A DNA stretch of 64,000 nucleotides from Oscarella lobularis (lineage: Eukaryota > Porifera > Homoscleromorpha > Homosclerophorida > Oscarellidae): the NCBI RefSeq assembly GCF_947507565.1, contig NC_089185.1, positions 1,488,001 through 1,552,000 of the forward strand, written 5' to 3'. Below the pieces are notes generated by a model. It saw only the letters and a program-made list of their open reading frames with translations. It searched no databases and was not told the DNA's origin. A program made the position numbers and the translations under genes. Of this stretch, positions 22,059-33,333 are shown one piece after another. Positions within the stretch are counted from its first letter, which is position 1, and every line of letters starts with the position of its first letter.

Positions 22059-23744
22059 ATGTTATCACTGAAGGAGGATCTCGCCGATTGCTTGCGCCGA
22101 CACATCGCCGGCACGAGGGTGCCGGGCAGCATCGTAACCGGAACGACTCTACGCGAATACGAAAGCGAAGTGAAACGAATTCGCACGAAGTACGCGACGC
22201 CTCCTCGAGTCGTCACCGACGAAGATTTCGCCGTCGTCGAGCGCCAAGTCGACGGCGAGCTGTTCGCCTGGAGTCGAAAGGCGGTCGAGAAATGCGTCGA
22301 TCGACTCGACGACGGCACCGAAACCGACGTTCTTCTCGAAACCTTCGACGAATTGACGTGCACGCTCTTCCAGCCGCTTTTCAACAAGCTCATTTACGAC
22401 GCGTCAGCGCACTTTGAGTCGTACGGGGGCGTTCCCAAGCTCATGTCCGTCTTACGGGCGTCTTACGAAAGATGCAAACGCACGGAAGCAGGGAGTGATG
22501 TGAACGTATGCGTACAAGCGACGCGCACGATGGTGTCGTTCGGAAACGACGATGATCGAGTTGAGGCGTCCGCCGAAGGAGGATTTCTTGCACTTATTGT
22601 GGAAATGCTGAGAAGTGCACCTTCGGATAGAATCAAGGGACAGTGCTTGCGTGCTCTTTGCGCTTATACGGATAACAGTGCGTGGCAAGTGAGTACCATA
22701 GAGTGTGACTGGTGATGAATCTGAGTTTTCCTTGCTATTGTAGATCTTTGTTGCTCAAGCTGGGGCTTTTGAGCCTTTGCTCGAATATGCCACGTCTGGT
22801 TTGGTTCGGCTCAGCGAGGCAGAGTGTGCGGTAGCTGGACTGACCTGCTGCGCCGCCAATCCTCGTGTTTTGGATTTTCTATTGAGTGTAAATGCAGCTG
22901 AGCGGCTGGCTGTCTTTGCAAGTAGAGTAGCTGAAGTTTACAGAGACGAGTGTGCGTCCTACAGCCTCCACTTTCACGGGGTCAATATAATCAAGTCCCT
23001 TCCCACTCACATATCCTATTTGTGCTTGGTTGGCATCTCTCAAATCTTGCATCAATTGAATGCAAGACACTGGAGACAGAGCCTGGGGCAGCTGAGGAAA
23101 ATCCGAATCAGTGGCAAGACAGCAAATCTCCGTGACTGGTTCCAATTGAGACCAGTTTCCAAACAGGAAAGAGGATATCTCATATCCATACGGCAATTTG
23201 TAACTAGCCACACTCCAGAGGAGGTTCGTTAATGCTATTAATTTCCATCTCATTTTGTGTGACGTCATTTGTTTTAGATTCGTTTTGCTGACGACAATCG
23301 ATACAGTTGGCCACGCTTGACGCCCTTTACGTCGCTCCTCTGGTGCGTGCACGCCGAGGCGAGGGAGATGGGGGCATTTGCTCTTGCCAATCTGTGCCAC
23401 GGTGGAGAAAATCGCGACGTCGTTCAAAGAGAAGAGGGAAGGAGTTTGGGTCCAATTCAGCTTGCCTGTTGGAAAATGATGGAACCTCACGGTCTCAGCA
23501 TCAAAAATCGTACCAGGGAATGTGGCAAGAAAGTCGCAGAACTGGTAAGAATGAAACTGACGTCTAATTAGACAGTTATTTGATGCTCATTTAGGCATGG
23601 AACGATGGACTTGAGCCGCCCAAGCTATCACAGATATGTTCGTATTTTGTTTCATGCCATTTTCAGTGTTGTTTTTCAGACAAGTTGACGCTTTTGCCTC
23701 TAAATCTCCTAATGAGGCTTTCTCCTTTTCTCTACAATTTATAG
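22059..23744 (+). CDS. Armadillo-like repeat protein, tandem copy 3
   Basis: Exons 22059-22688, 22744-23223, 23278-23544 and 23595-23744 (630, 480, 267 and 150 nt), all with GT-AG borders, coding for 508 residues from MLSLKEDLADCLRRHIAGTR to RLSPFLYNL. This copy looks fully functional. It starts MLSLKED like copy 5, whereas copies 1, 2 and 4 start MSSLK, and it shares with copy 5 the longer exon 4 ending in LYNL. Exon 1 has a local change (SYGGVPKLMSV where the others have KCGGVPKLMSV). Function unknown; a helical-repeat scaffold is inferred. Confidence 0.85.
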
Positions 23745-23876
23745 TCAACTGTTTTTATTTTTTATGTGTTCCAGAGTTGCGGACAAGAGCGCACGTTGAC
23801 AACACATGACGTTACCAACAGACCTTTCGGAACCGGTAAATAAAACCAAGCTTCCTGTAGCTAGCTTAGTTTGATG

Positions 23877-24245
23877 CCAGTTTTGGTGCGTCCGACTTTG
23901 GCGTGACGGGCGGACGAACGGGAGAATGGGAGGATTGGGCACGTCCAAAAACGAAACCATCCAGTTCTGGCTTGATGGCATGACGAACGAGCAAGTCTTC
24001 CATTTTTTCCCCATAGAGATATCCTGAATGACGTCGGCGATGTCGTCTTGGGAGATGTAACAATCGACGAGAAGCGAGACGACGATAACGGCCAATTTTC
24101 AGAAATTGCAATTTATGTGCCACTTGGTGTCGATTGATTTTGAAGCAGACCAGCCAATTTTCTCACGTTCTCCGCCCTCTTAAATACCGAGGTACGGGCG
24201 CCGACAATGCGGAGCAAAGGAAAAGAATATGTAGAAAATGATTGA
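23877..24245 (-). pseudogene. Second decayed 5' fragment of the sphingomyelinase gene (spacer 3-4)
   Basis: A longer relic than the one in spacer 1-2. It begins with the equivalent of the proline-rich linker (GACTTTGGCGTGACGGGCGG, matching 15598 onward), then the FVFG-coding part, the saposin segment and the promoter block TTAAATAC before the start of copy 4. Most of the C-terminal half of the saposin code is deleted. The shared deletion with the spacer 1-2 relic shows both came from one ancestral truncated unit. Confidence 0.8.
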
Positions 24246-24283
24246 TTAACGAGACATGTGACTGTGCACACCCGGATGCGTGT

Positions 24284-24606
24284 ATGTCATCACTCAAGGA
24301 GGATCTCGCCGATTGCCTATGGTACCCGACCCTCTCGCTCGGGGAGGAGAAGGTCTCAACGTCAATAATCGTACCAGAGAATGTGGCAAGAAAGTCTTAG
24401 AACTGGTAAGAATGAAACTGACGTCCCATTGGACAGTTATTTGATTCTTGTACGTTTAGGCGTGGAACGATGGGCTTGAGCCACTGAAGCTATCACAGAT
24501 ATGTTTGTATTACGTTTCATGTCATTTTCAGTGCTGTTTTTCAGAAAAGTTGACACTTTTGCCTTTAAATTTTCTAATGAGGCTGTCTCCTTTTTTGCAT
24601 AGCTAA
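24284..24606 (+). pseudogene. Armadillo-like repeat gene, tandem copy 4, internal-deletion relic
   Basis: The first 35 or so bases after the ATG at 24284 match exon 1 (MSSLKEDLADCL). The sequence then jumps through about 32 bases of unmatched filler (from ATGGTACCCGACCCTC) into the last part of exon 3 at GGTCTCAACGTCAATAATCG. The exon 3 donor, intron and exon 4 are retained to the TAA at 24604-24606. About 1.3 kb of the unit is missing. Confidence 0.85.
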
Positions 24607-24693
24607 CTAATAGCCAGCTGTTGTTTTTCAGGTGTTTCGTTCCAGAGTTGCGTTGACCACACACGTGACGTCCAACTAAGACCGTATGCGAGT

Positions 24694-26379
24694 ATGTTAT
24701 CACTGAAGGAGGATCTCGCCGATTGCTTGCGCCGACACATCGCCGGCACGGTGCCGGGCAGCGTCGTAACAGGAACGACTCTACGTGAATACGAAAGCGA
24801 AGTGAAGCGAATTCGCACGAAATATGCGACGCCTCCTCGAGTCGTCACCGACGAAGAATTCGCCGTCGTCGAGCGCGAAGTCGACGGCGAGCTGTTCGCT
24901 TGGAGTCGAAAGGCGGTCGAGAAGTGCATCGATCGACTCGACGACGGCGCCGAAACCGACGTTCTTCTCGCAACCTTCGACCAATTGACGTGCACGCTCT
25001 TCCTGCCGCTTTTCACCAACAAGCTCTGTTACGACGCGTCAGCGCACTTTGAGAAGTGCGGGGGCGTTCCCAAGCTTATGTCGGTTATACGGGCGTCTTA
25101 CGAAAGATGCAAACGCACTGGAGCCGATATCGATGTGAAGGTATGCGCACGAGCGACGCGCACGATGGTGTCGTTCGGGAACGATGATGGTCGAGTCGAG
25201 GCGTCCGCCGAAGGAGGATTTCTTGCACTTGCTGTTGAAATGCTCAGAAGTGCACCTTCAAATAGAATCAAGGGACAGTGCTTGCGTGCTCTTTGCGCTT
25301 ATACGGATAACAGTGCATGGCAAGTGAGTGCCATAGTATGGGACTGGAGATGAATCTGAGTTTTCCTTGCTATTGTAGATCTTTGTTGCTCAAGCTGGGG
25401 CTTTTGAGCCTTTTCTCGACTATGCCACGTCTGGTTTGGTTCGGCTGATCGAGGCAGAGTGTGCGGTAGCTGGACTGACCTGCTGCTCCGCCAATCCTCG
25501 TGTTTTGGATTTTTTATTGAGTGTAAATGCCGCTGAGCGGCTAGCTGCCTTTGCCAGCAGTGTAGCTGAAGTTTACAGAGACGAGTGTGCGTCCTACACC
25601 TTCTACTTTCACGGGGTCAATATAATGAAGTCCCTTCCCACTCACATATCTTATTTGTGCTGGGTTGGCATCTCTCAGATCTTGCATCAATTGAATGCAA
25701 GACACTGGAGACAGAGCCTGAGGCAGCTGAGGAAAATCCGAATCAGTGGCAAGACAGCAAATCTCCGTGACTGGTTCCAATTGAGACCAGTATCCACACA
25801 GGAAAGAGAATATCTCGTATCCACACGGCAATTTGTAACTAGCCACATTCCAGAGGAGGTTATTTAATGCTACTAATTTCCATCTCATTTTGTGTGACGT
25901 CATTTGTTTTAGATTCGTTTTGCTGACGACAATCGATACCATTGGCCATGCTTGACGCCCTTTACGTCGCTCCTCTGGTGCGTGCACGCCGAGGCGAGGG
26001 AGATGGGAGCATTTTCTCTTGCCAATCTATGCCACGGTGGAGAAAATCGTGACGTCGTTCAAAGAGAAGAGGGAAGGAGTTTGGGTCCAATTCAGCTTGC
26101 CTGTTGGGAAATGATGGAACCTCACGGTCTCAGCATTGAAAATCGTACTAGGGAATGGGGCAAGAAAGTCTTAGAACTGGTAAGAATGAAACTGACGTCT
26201 AATTAGACAGTTATTTGATGCTCATTTAGGCATGGAACGATGGACTTGAGCCGCCCAAGCTATCACAGATATGTTCGTATTTTGTTTCATGCCATTTTCA
26301 GTGTTGTTTTTCAGACAAGTTGACGCTTTTGCCTCTAAATCTCCTAATGAGGCTTTCTCCTTTTCTGTACAATTTATAG
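24694..26379 (+). CDS. Armadillo-like repeat protein, tandem copy 5
   Basis: Exons 24694-25323, 25379-25858, 25913-26179 and 26230-26379 (630, 480, 267 and 150 nt), all with GT-AG borders and open throughout, coding for 508 residues from MLSLKEDLADCLRRHIAGTV. Exon 1 has lost a codon after IAGT relative to copy 3 and gained one in LFTNKLCYDASAHFE, so its length is unchanged. Middle parts of exon 1 are nearly identical to copy 2 (VKVCARATRTMVSFGNDDGR), while exon 4 is nearly identical to copy 3, a mosaic that points to gene conversion or unequal crossing-over. Function unknown. Confidence 0.85.
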
Positions 26380-26832
26380 TCAACTGTTGTTATTTTTCAT
26401 GTGTCCCAGACGACCACGTGTCACTGACTAAGGACCTTTCGGGCAGTATATCCGGTTTCGGGCGCTCGCGTGCCGAGTCTTGCTTTTGAACTGGGCCAAA
26501 TTTGGCGTTGTGGCATCTGAATCTGAAGCATTTGAAGCGAAGACGACTTCTCTTCGATGGAAACGGCTAGTAAGGCGATTGCATGCATGTCATCTCGGGG
26601 ACGGTCACATGAGCGAACGCGACGACTTTCCGTACGAGGAAAAGGAAAAGAGCTATTACAAATACTTCTAGGCATTACAATTGAAACTTTTTCTACTTTG
26701 TACAGTATCGCAATCAGTTTGTGTTTATTCTTCTTCGTAGTCTACGCATGCGCGTGCAGGACTTTTCGGGCATGGATTCCGCCGGTATTTGTGTTATCCT
26801 GCCGTAATCTATATTGTTTAGACCGTTTATAG
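26380..26832. other. Interval between the armadillo-like array and the ankyrin-kinase gene
   Basis: No certain gene. The first exon and ATG of the ankyrin-kinase gene should lie here: candidates are ATGs at 26480, 26557 and nearby, with a GTAAGG donor at about 26568. Nothing decides between them. Confidence 0.4.
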
Positions 26833-29800
26833 GCTTTCTTGCCGCTATCGAAAGAGGAAACATGCGCAAGATACGCGAGTTTGTATCGAAGGAGCCCATC
26901 GAATGGAAAACGGTGGTAAACAAGGTATGTTTTTCAGATTTCAGCGAGTAAGTGGGTATGCGGAAATGACTGGGTTTTTTTTAAACGAGACGCCTTCTGT
27001 CGGCGCTCTCCTTTCACTATCTAATAAATCGGCGATTCTTTAGGATGGGATTCATGCAGTTGCTCTCGCCATTTTCTACAAATATTTGGAGATGGTAGAG
27101 TACTTTCTTTCAATAGGATGGAACATTGAAAGTCGAGTTGACAAGGTATTGCGGCACTCTTTGAAAATAATCCCAAAGCTGTTGAGTCTTGTGATAGAGT
27201 GGATCAACGGGTTTTCTTTATGCTGCTTACTTTGGATTTGTTGGAGGAGTTGATTTATTTGTTGAGAGAGGTTGCAACATTGAAGCAAAGAACGACGTGA
27301 GTGTTGACTTCTTTTCACAATTGTTAGTAATTACTTTTAGCAGCATGGCAACGGAGCTTTGGCATTGGCGTGTTTTGAGGGTCATTTTGCAATGGTGAAG
27401 AAACTGATTGGAATGGGATTCTCTGTCAACGAAACTCATCAAGTAAATTGCTATCTTCATGTTTGTTTCAATTAATTAATGCTATTTTATTTTGGGATTT
27501 AGTATGACAGCATATCATTGCATTTTGCGGCCGATCAAGGACATGTTGATATTGCTGCATATCTTATTGAGAAAGGAGCTGATATTGAAGCTGAAACTAG
27601 AGTACTTTAATATGTATTTTGAATGAAACGTCTACATCATCTTATTGTGTTTTCACTGTATAGCTTGGATATACACCTTTTCTTGTGGCTTGCAATGGGG
27701 AAAGCGTAGGCGTGGCTGATCTTTTGGTAACCAGAGGGTGCAACATTCATGCCAAAAGGAAGGTAAGTTGTTTGGTTTTGTGCTTATTCTGAGCGAGCAC
27801 ATGTTAATAGCGAGGCGATGGAGCCTTGGCAATAGCCAGTTGGAAAAGAAATGTCTAGCTAGCTGAAAAATTGATTCACTTTGGATTGGATGTGAATGAA
27901 GTTGAAGTGGTTGGTAGTCGACTACTGACTCAGTACTTCTAGTACTTAATTTTACATTAATTAAGTTTGGCAAAGCCTCCTTGCACTGGGCAGTTCAAAA
28001 CGGACATCTTGAACTCGCAAAATTTCTTATTGGAAACGGTGCCAAGCTTGAAGTTGCAGACGAGGTACATAATTCTTCTTGTCAGCGTATTTTTTCTTGT
28101 AGTAGTAAAGTTTCTATTGTCTTTGCTTAATTAATCAAGCCTTTGACTTTATAGTACGGAAGCACACCAATTTTACTTTCTGCTGCAAGTGGCAACGTTG
28201 ATTTGCTGGATGAGTTGATATCACAAGGATGTGACGTTCAAGCAAAGAACAAGGAATTTATTTTCAACAATAAAGTGTCAAACTTTATTTGATTTTGCAG
28301 TGGGGTCGGGGCGTGTTGGCAATTGCTAGTGCTAATGGCCGAGTGGAAATGGTGAATAAACTTCTTGGAATGGGATTTTCGCTACGCGAAACGGACTACG
28401 TATTGAATAGATGTTTCCTTTAGAGTATACTGATATTTTGATTTATAGATTGGACGTACGTCACTTCATTGGGCGGCGAAATATGATCAGAGAAACGTTG
28501 CTAAAGTTTTAATAGATAACGGTGACAATATTGAGGCTCAAGACAATGTTTGTTTATTTAATTAAGTAAAAAGTATTTGTAAAAATGTTTTTTAGTTGGG
28601 ATGCACTCCTCTTCTGACTGCTATTGAATTTGGCAGTGACAACATCATTGATTTTCTTCTGAAAGAAGGCTGCAACGTGTACGCAAAAACGTATAAAGGA
28701 GAATGCGTTCTGGAGGTGGCAATCATGGGAGGACGACTGGATTTATTTCATCGCTTTGTGAAGGCTGGAATGACAGCCACGCAACTTTCAACTGTAAATT
28801 AAACTAAAAATGAAGTTCATGCAAGAATTGTGAGAAGTCATTCAGAAAAGTAGTCGAGTTTTGCAAAAAGCGGCGGCGGACGGAAACGAAGAAGCTATTG
28901 AAAGTCTCAAAGAGGTCGATTAAAACACTTGCGCTGCCTGAGCTTGATTGACTCAGATTTTATCTCTATCAGATAGCTCGTTTTCAATGCGCTGAAGATC
29001 CTTTGAGCTGGATTTCTCCTCAGGAACGTTATTGGGTCACTTCTCCTCCTTTTTGTCACAAAACCGTTTTAGGAAGGAGTAGAAATGCGAAAGGAAATTG
29101 ATACATTGAAGGCCCTGTTGAACAAACAAGACGATAGCTCTGTTCTTGAAAGGGTGAGTTGTCTTACGTATGCGAGGCTTATCCAGATAAATGCATCGAC
29201 TTGTAATCTAAGGACGTCCTTGAGCGTTTGGATGCAACGAGTCGTGCTTCAGCCAATAGTAAAGAAGTGGAAGGGATTGAAGAGTCGTCTCAATATCTTC
29301 TCGTTCGGGCGCAGAAGGCACTTCATGGTACACAAAACGTAAATTTGATTGCATAATCTGAATAGAATCTATGATTAGCTGCGCGAAGAGAAGCCGAAGA
29401 GGCACAGGCTTCAGCTCAGGAGAGAGGTCAACAACTTTCGGTTTCTCACACCAGGGTTGCATTTTATTTTTATAGCCGACCGCTACGAACGCACGATAGG
29501 CGATTTGCGAGCTCTTTGCGAAGAGAAAGAGAGACGACTGGCCAGTGCAAAGGAGCAGGACGACCTTCTTCACATACCCGTGGCTGACCTCAAGATGACG
29601 ACAATTCGGCTTGGAGGAGGTGCCCACGGACGTAGACCCATAAAAACAGGCCCACGTAGGTTTGGACAGAGTCGCATGCGATTGTAGCAAAGTATCCATG
29701 CTGAAAAGGCACGCGTTTCTACTACCCAGAGATGCGTTTGGCTAGATTACCAAGTGTATAAAGACTAAAGTTATTGCATTGTTTTTCTCTCCTTTAGAAG

Positions 29801-30586
29801 TTAAAGTTGGTTACTGGCGCGGATGTCCCGTGGCGGTGAAAACGTTCTACGAATGCCTTGACACCGACTACTACCTTAACCTTTTCAAGCAAGAGATCGC
29901 TATCTGTACTCGAGCTCGTCATCCCAACATCGTCTTTCTGTGCGGCGTAACGACGGTGAACGACACACCGCTTCGAATTGTCACGGAGCTTCTCGAAGGC
30001 TCGCTGTCGGACGTCATCAGGGCATCTGTTCGTTGCGAGCAGCCGCTCTCTCTAAGAGAACAAATTGACTTGGCGTCAGGGATGACAGCTGGAATCAGCT
30101 ATCTTCATCAGCTTGGTCCCGACGGTATTTTGCACGGAGACATTCGCTCTACAAACGTCGTCGTCACGTCGGTGATGGAGGCAAAGATTTGCGATTTGGG
30201 CGCGGCTCGTTTCGCCCAAGTCTCTCTCTCAGCCGGCCCGCTGAGTCCCGAATATCTAGCCCCAGAACGAAGTCCAGAAAAGGGTCACGGTGTGCGCAAC
30301 ACGAAGATGGCTGACGTGTACTGCTTGGGTGTTACTCTGATTGAATTGATGATTGGGCAGCATCCGGTTGTGAGTCGTCGAGTGGCAGACGTGTCGTCGA
30401 ATGATTGAAGTGGATAGGAGCGCGAGACCTTCTGCAGACGAATGTTTGACTGTATTGGAACGAATAAAAAAGTCGCGCGCTTATGACGAGTGCGTTGCGA
30501 GAAGAATGGTGAAGGGTAAGATGCACGGAGAAGGTCTGGTAAGTCTGGTGTTAGCGCCTTGGCCACAGCGTGCAGTGCATAGTTGA
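26833..30586 (+). CDS. Ankyrin-repeat / coiled-coil / protein kinase gene with two disabling lesions
   Basis: About ten 99-nt, phase-0 exons each code for one 33-residue ankyrin repeat (for example HGNGALALACFEGHFAMVKK and IGRTSLHWAAKYDQRNVAKV). Short exons then code for a charged coiled coil (RREAEEAQASAQERGQQL), and a kinase domain follows from about 29600: IRLGGGAHGQVKVGYWRG, VAVKTF, HPNIVFLCGV, HGDIRSTN, CDLGAARF, LAPERSP. The HRD and DFG motifs are HGD and DLG, yet the catalytic aspartates remain. Oddities: an in-frame TAG at 27856-27858 in the repeat RGDGALAIASWKRNV; an exon near 28255 with no GT at the expected donor; and an apparent +1 shift near 30400 that separates RRVADVSS from MIEVDRSARPSADECL. 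It could be a young pseudogene, or exon skipping could rescue the stop. The start is unresolved. Confidence 0.75.
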
Positions 30587-30957
30587 ATTATTTTGTTCTA
30601 TTTGTTGTCATTATGCTTTTTTGACCAACGTTTTGTTTAATTCTACTTATGTACTTAATATCTGCGTGAATACGCTTTTTTTCTTTTTTGGCAATTTCTT
30701 TATACTGGGGTAGAGTACTGTACTGTATTGTATTTTTGTATTGTACTTTTGGGATTTCCGCAAGAATGTTGGCTCGGAATGGAGAAGGAGCTCTCAGATA
30801 TGGAAAATCGCAGTGAAGAAGGTTTATTTTCCCAAGCGACAAGGAGGAATTTTGTCTGGAGGAGACTATCCTCTCTAACGTGGGAGACGTGAATCCATCT
30901 AATTGAGACGAGCCAGTCATATAATTATCAATGCATCCTTTAGCTGCATTTGAACTA
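30587..30957. other. Convergent 3' interval, ankyrin-kinase versus DDX18
   Basis: No gene seen. AT-rich with TACTGTACTGTATTGTATT-type repeats near 30713-30745. Both flanking genes end here. Confidence 0.5.
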
Positions 30958-33263
30958 CTAACGAGAAAATTGCCTTTTATCTCCCTTTTTCCTACCGCCG
31001 TCCATCTTAGGTCTCTTATAAACTTGAGACTTGAACATTTCGCTCTTTCGTTTACGAAATCCAATTCCGTAGCCACCACCACCCCCTCTCTTTTCAGTTC
31101 GCTTTCCCTTGCTGCTGTGAACACCTGCAAAGCAGAAACTACAGTTCTGAACCCCGTCTCTGCCCTTTTGACACAAACTGACTCAAGTTGACAGCAGGAG
31201 GAATTGAAAATCCAAACGCTTTACACACTTTCTGCAGATCCAATTGATCAACATCGTAGCATTGACGCAGAGAGTGAGACGCATACGCTTGAAGGTAAGA
31301 TCGATACCCCTCTCGCGCAGACTTATGAAGATAGTAGTTTTTCTCAATCAATTTCTCCAGCTAAAGAGACAAAGAAATTTTATGTAACCACCAATGAGGA
31401 GAGTCCAATAGCAATTGCACCTGCGATTGAACATTGGCAACTTTCTTTGAAGCAAAATCATACTCGTTGAGAGGAACCTAAAAAGCAGAAGACATATAAA
31501 GAGTTTTCAAACGTACGTTGAAAATACTTTGGCGTGTCTCAGATAGCGCAAAAACGCCAATTCTTCAGGTAAAAGAAAAAGAAGCGCCCTACCCTTGCTT
31601 CCAGCTCTCGCAGTTCGGCCAACCCGATGAATATATTCCTAATAGAAAAATATTAAACCATAGGCGGAAATACCGTCATCGTTTGAATTACTTTGGGATC
31701 ATCCGGAGGATCGAATTGGACGATCCAATCCACTTCTGGGATGTCCAATCCTCGGGCGGCAACGTCTGTGCAGAGAAGAGTTCCCTTGTCGGCGGCGCAG
31801 AACTCCACAAACGTCGTCGTTCGCCGATTCTGCTTCTGCTTTCCGTGTATGTCTTTTACCGGGACGTCGATGTAATTCAGAAGTTCCGCGTGAAATTGAA
31901 CGGATTTGCACGACGAGAAGAAGACCATGACCTTTTTGTCCATATTTCGTTTCAAGAAGGTGAAGAGGAGAAGAAAGCGTTTCTCCGCAGAAACGACCAC
32001 ATATCCCTGGGGATCAGCACAAAGTAAATAATAAACCAAAATAAGTCAATACTGATTAGTTACTTGTTCGAGTGTGTCCACTGTTGCTGTTTCTTTGGAA
32101 TCGTCTATTCCGACGTACACCGGCGATTTTTTCAGAGATAGTCGAGCTAAATCTTCGACTTTTTGCGTCTGGGTTGCCGAGAACAACATCGTCTGACGCT
32201 TTTCTGCAAAAGAAGAATATTTCAATTATTTAACTAATCCTCCATGCCAGTGTCTCTTATTCTCACTTGGCAATAGTTGCACGATCCTTTTCATTTCCTC
32301 CTCAAATCCAATTTCGAGAATTCGATCCGTTTCATCAATGATTAGACATTGAAGATTCTTGTAATTGAACCCATGGGTATTCTACACAGGCCAACATCAT
32401 TGAAACATTACTCAATATTTCTATTATTTCTATGCCTGTAAATGATCGAGAAGGCGTCCGGGAGTTGCTACCAGCAAATTGACTCCCTTTTGAAGTCGTT
32501 CCGCTTCTCCCCTGCGATTTGCTCCGCCCATCACCAAGCCAAATGTCTGCTGGTGATACTTGAGAAGATCGCGGGTCACGCCAAACGTTTGCAACGACAG
32601 CTCGCGCGTCGGAGAAATGATGACAACTCCGGTACCTAGAAAAATTATAATCGCAACTATAAATTTATTAGATGAGACGGAATTGCCGTTTCTTGGCTTG
32701 AATTTGAGCTTGAATAAGAGTTCAATTGCCGGAATGAGAAATGCAAGGGTCTTTCCACTTCCGGTTTTTGCCGCTCCGAGCAAATCTCTTCCTTCCAGGA
32801 GAGGGCCAATGCTCCTCTTCTGTATCTCCGTCATGTGAGTGAAGCCCATGTCTTTGATTGCTTTGAGAGACTTTTCCGATACTGATCCACTCAGCGAAGA
32901 AAATGCACCGTCGCTAGCGGCAATTGCTGGTAGGAGAGGCCAGAAGAGACTAAGTTTTTAAAATAAATAAATAAATAAATACCTTGCTCCACGTGCTCCG
33001 GCTTGACCATTTCTTCCGATTGCGCTGCCGGGAGGCCTTCGTTCTCCTCACCGTCGTCGTAATCGCTATCTTCGTCATCCGTTTTGTCGCTCGCTTTGGC
33101 CGCTGCCGCTTTTTCCTCTCGTTCCTTTTGCGCTAGTGCGGCTAACAGAATTCTCCCGTCTATTTTCGTTCAGACGACGGCCATTTCGACACCTACCCGC
33201 TCTTATGTCGGCGAATTTCTTCTGCTTTCGAAGCCTACGCTTCACGAAACGATCAGACAGCAT
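30958..33263 (-). CDS. DDX18: DDX18/Has1-type DEAD-box RNA helicase
   Basis: Read from the ATG at 33263 ([20 protein letters not shown]) to the stop at 30958. After an acidic N-terminal region come the helicase motifs: Q-motif [30 protein letters not shown], Ia [10 protein letters not shown], Ib [66 protein letters not shown]. The C terminus [11 protein letters not shown]-like segment ([12 protein letters not shown]) and the tail [12 protein letters not shown] and KGDKRQFSR are diagnostic of DDX18/Has1, a nucleolar helicase for large-subunit rRNA processing. Motif II is DETD, not DEAD. Its start codon lies 70 bp from the stop of the upstream pentatricopeptide gene on the same strand. Confidence 0.95.
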
Positions 33264-33333
33264 CTTCGAATCTGCGCACTGTGCGAAGGCCTGGATCAAT
33301 ATCACGTGTCCCCAGATCACTATTTATTCGAAT

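Noticed and set aside
18250-26400. CRISPR array or operon-like prokaryotic repeat
   Set aside because: The repeats are whole intron-containing genes; the window is eukaryotic and has no short direct repeats with unique spacers.
30380-30402. 22-nt intron in the kinase domain
   Set aside because: Would restore frame but is shorter than any other intron inferred here and would delete a conserved C-lobe segment; a one-base shift explains the data more simply.
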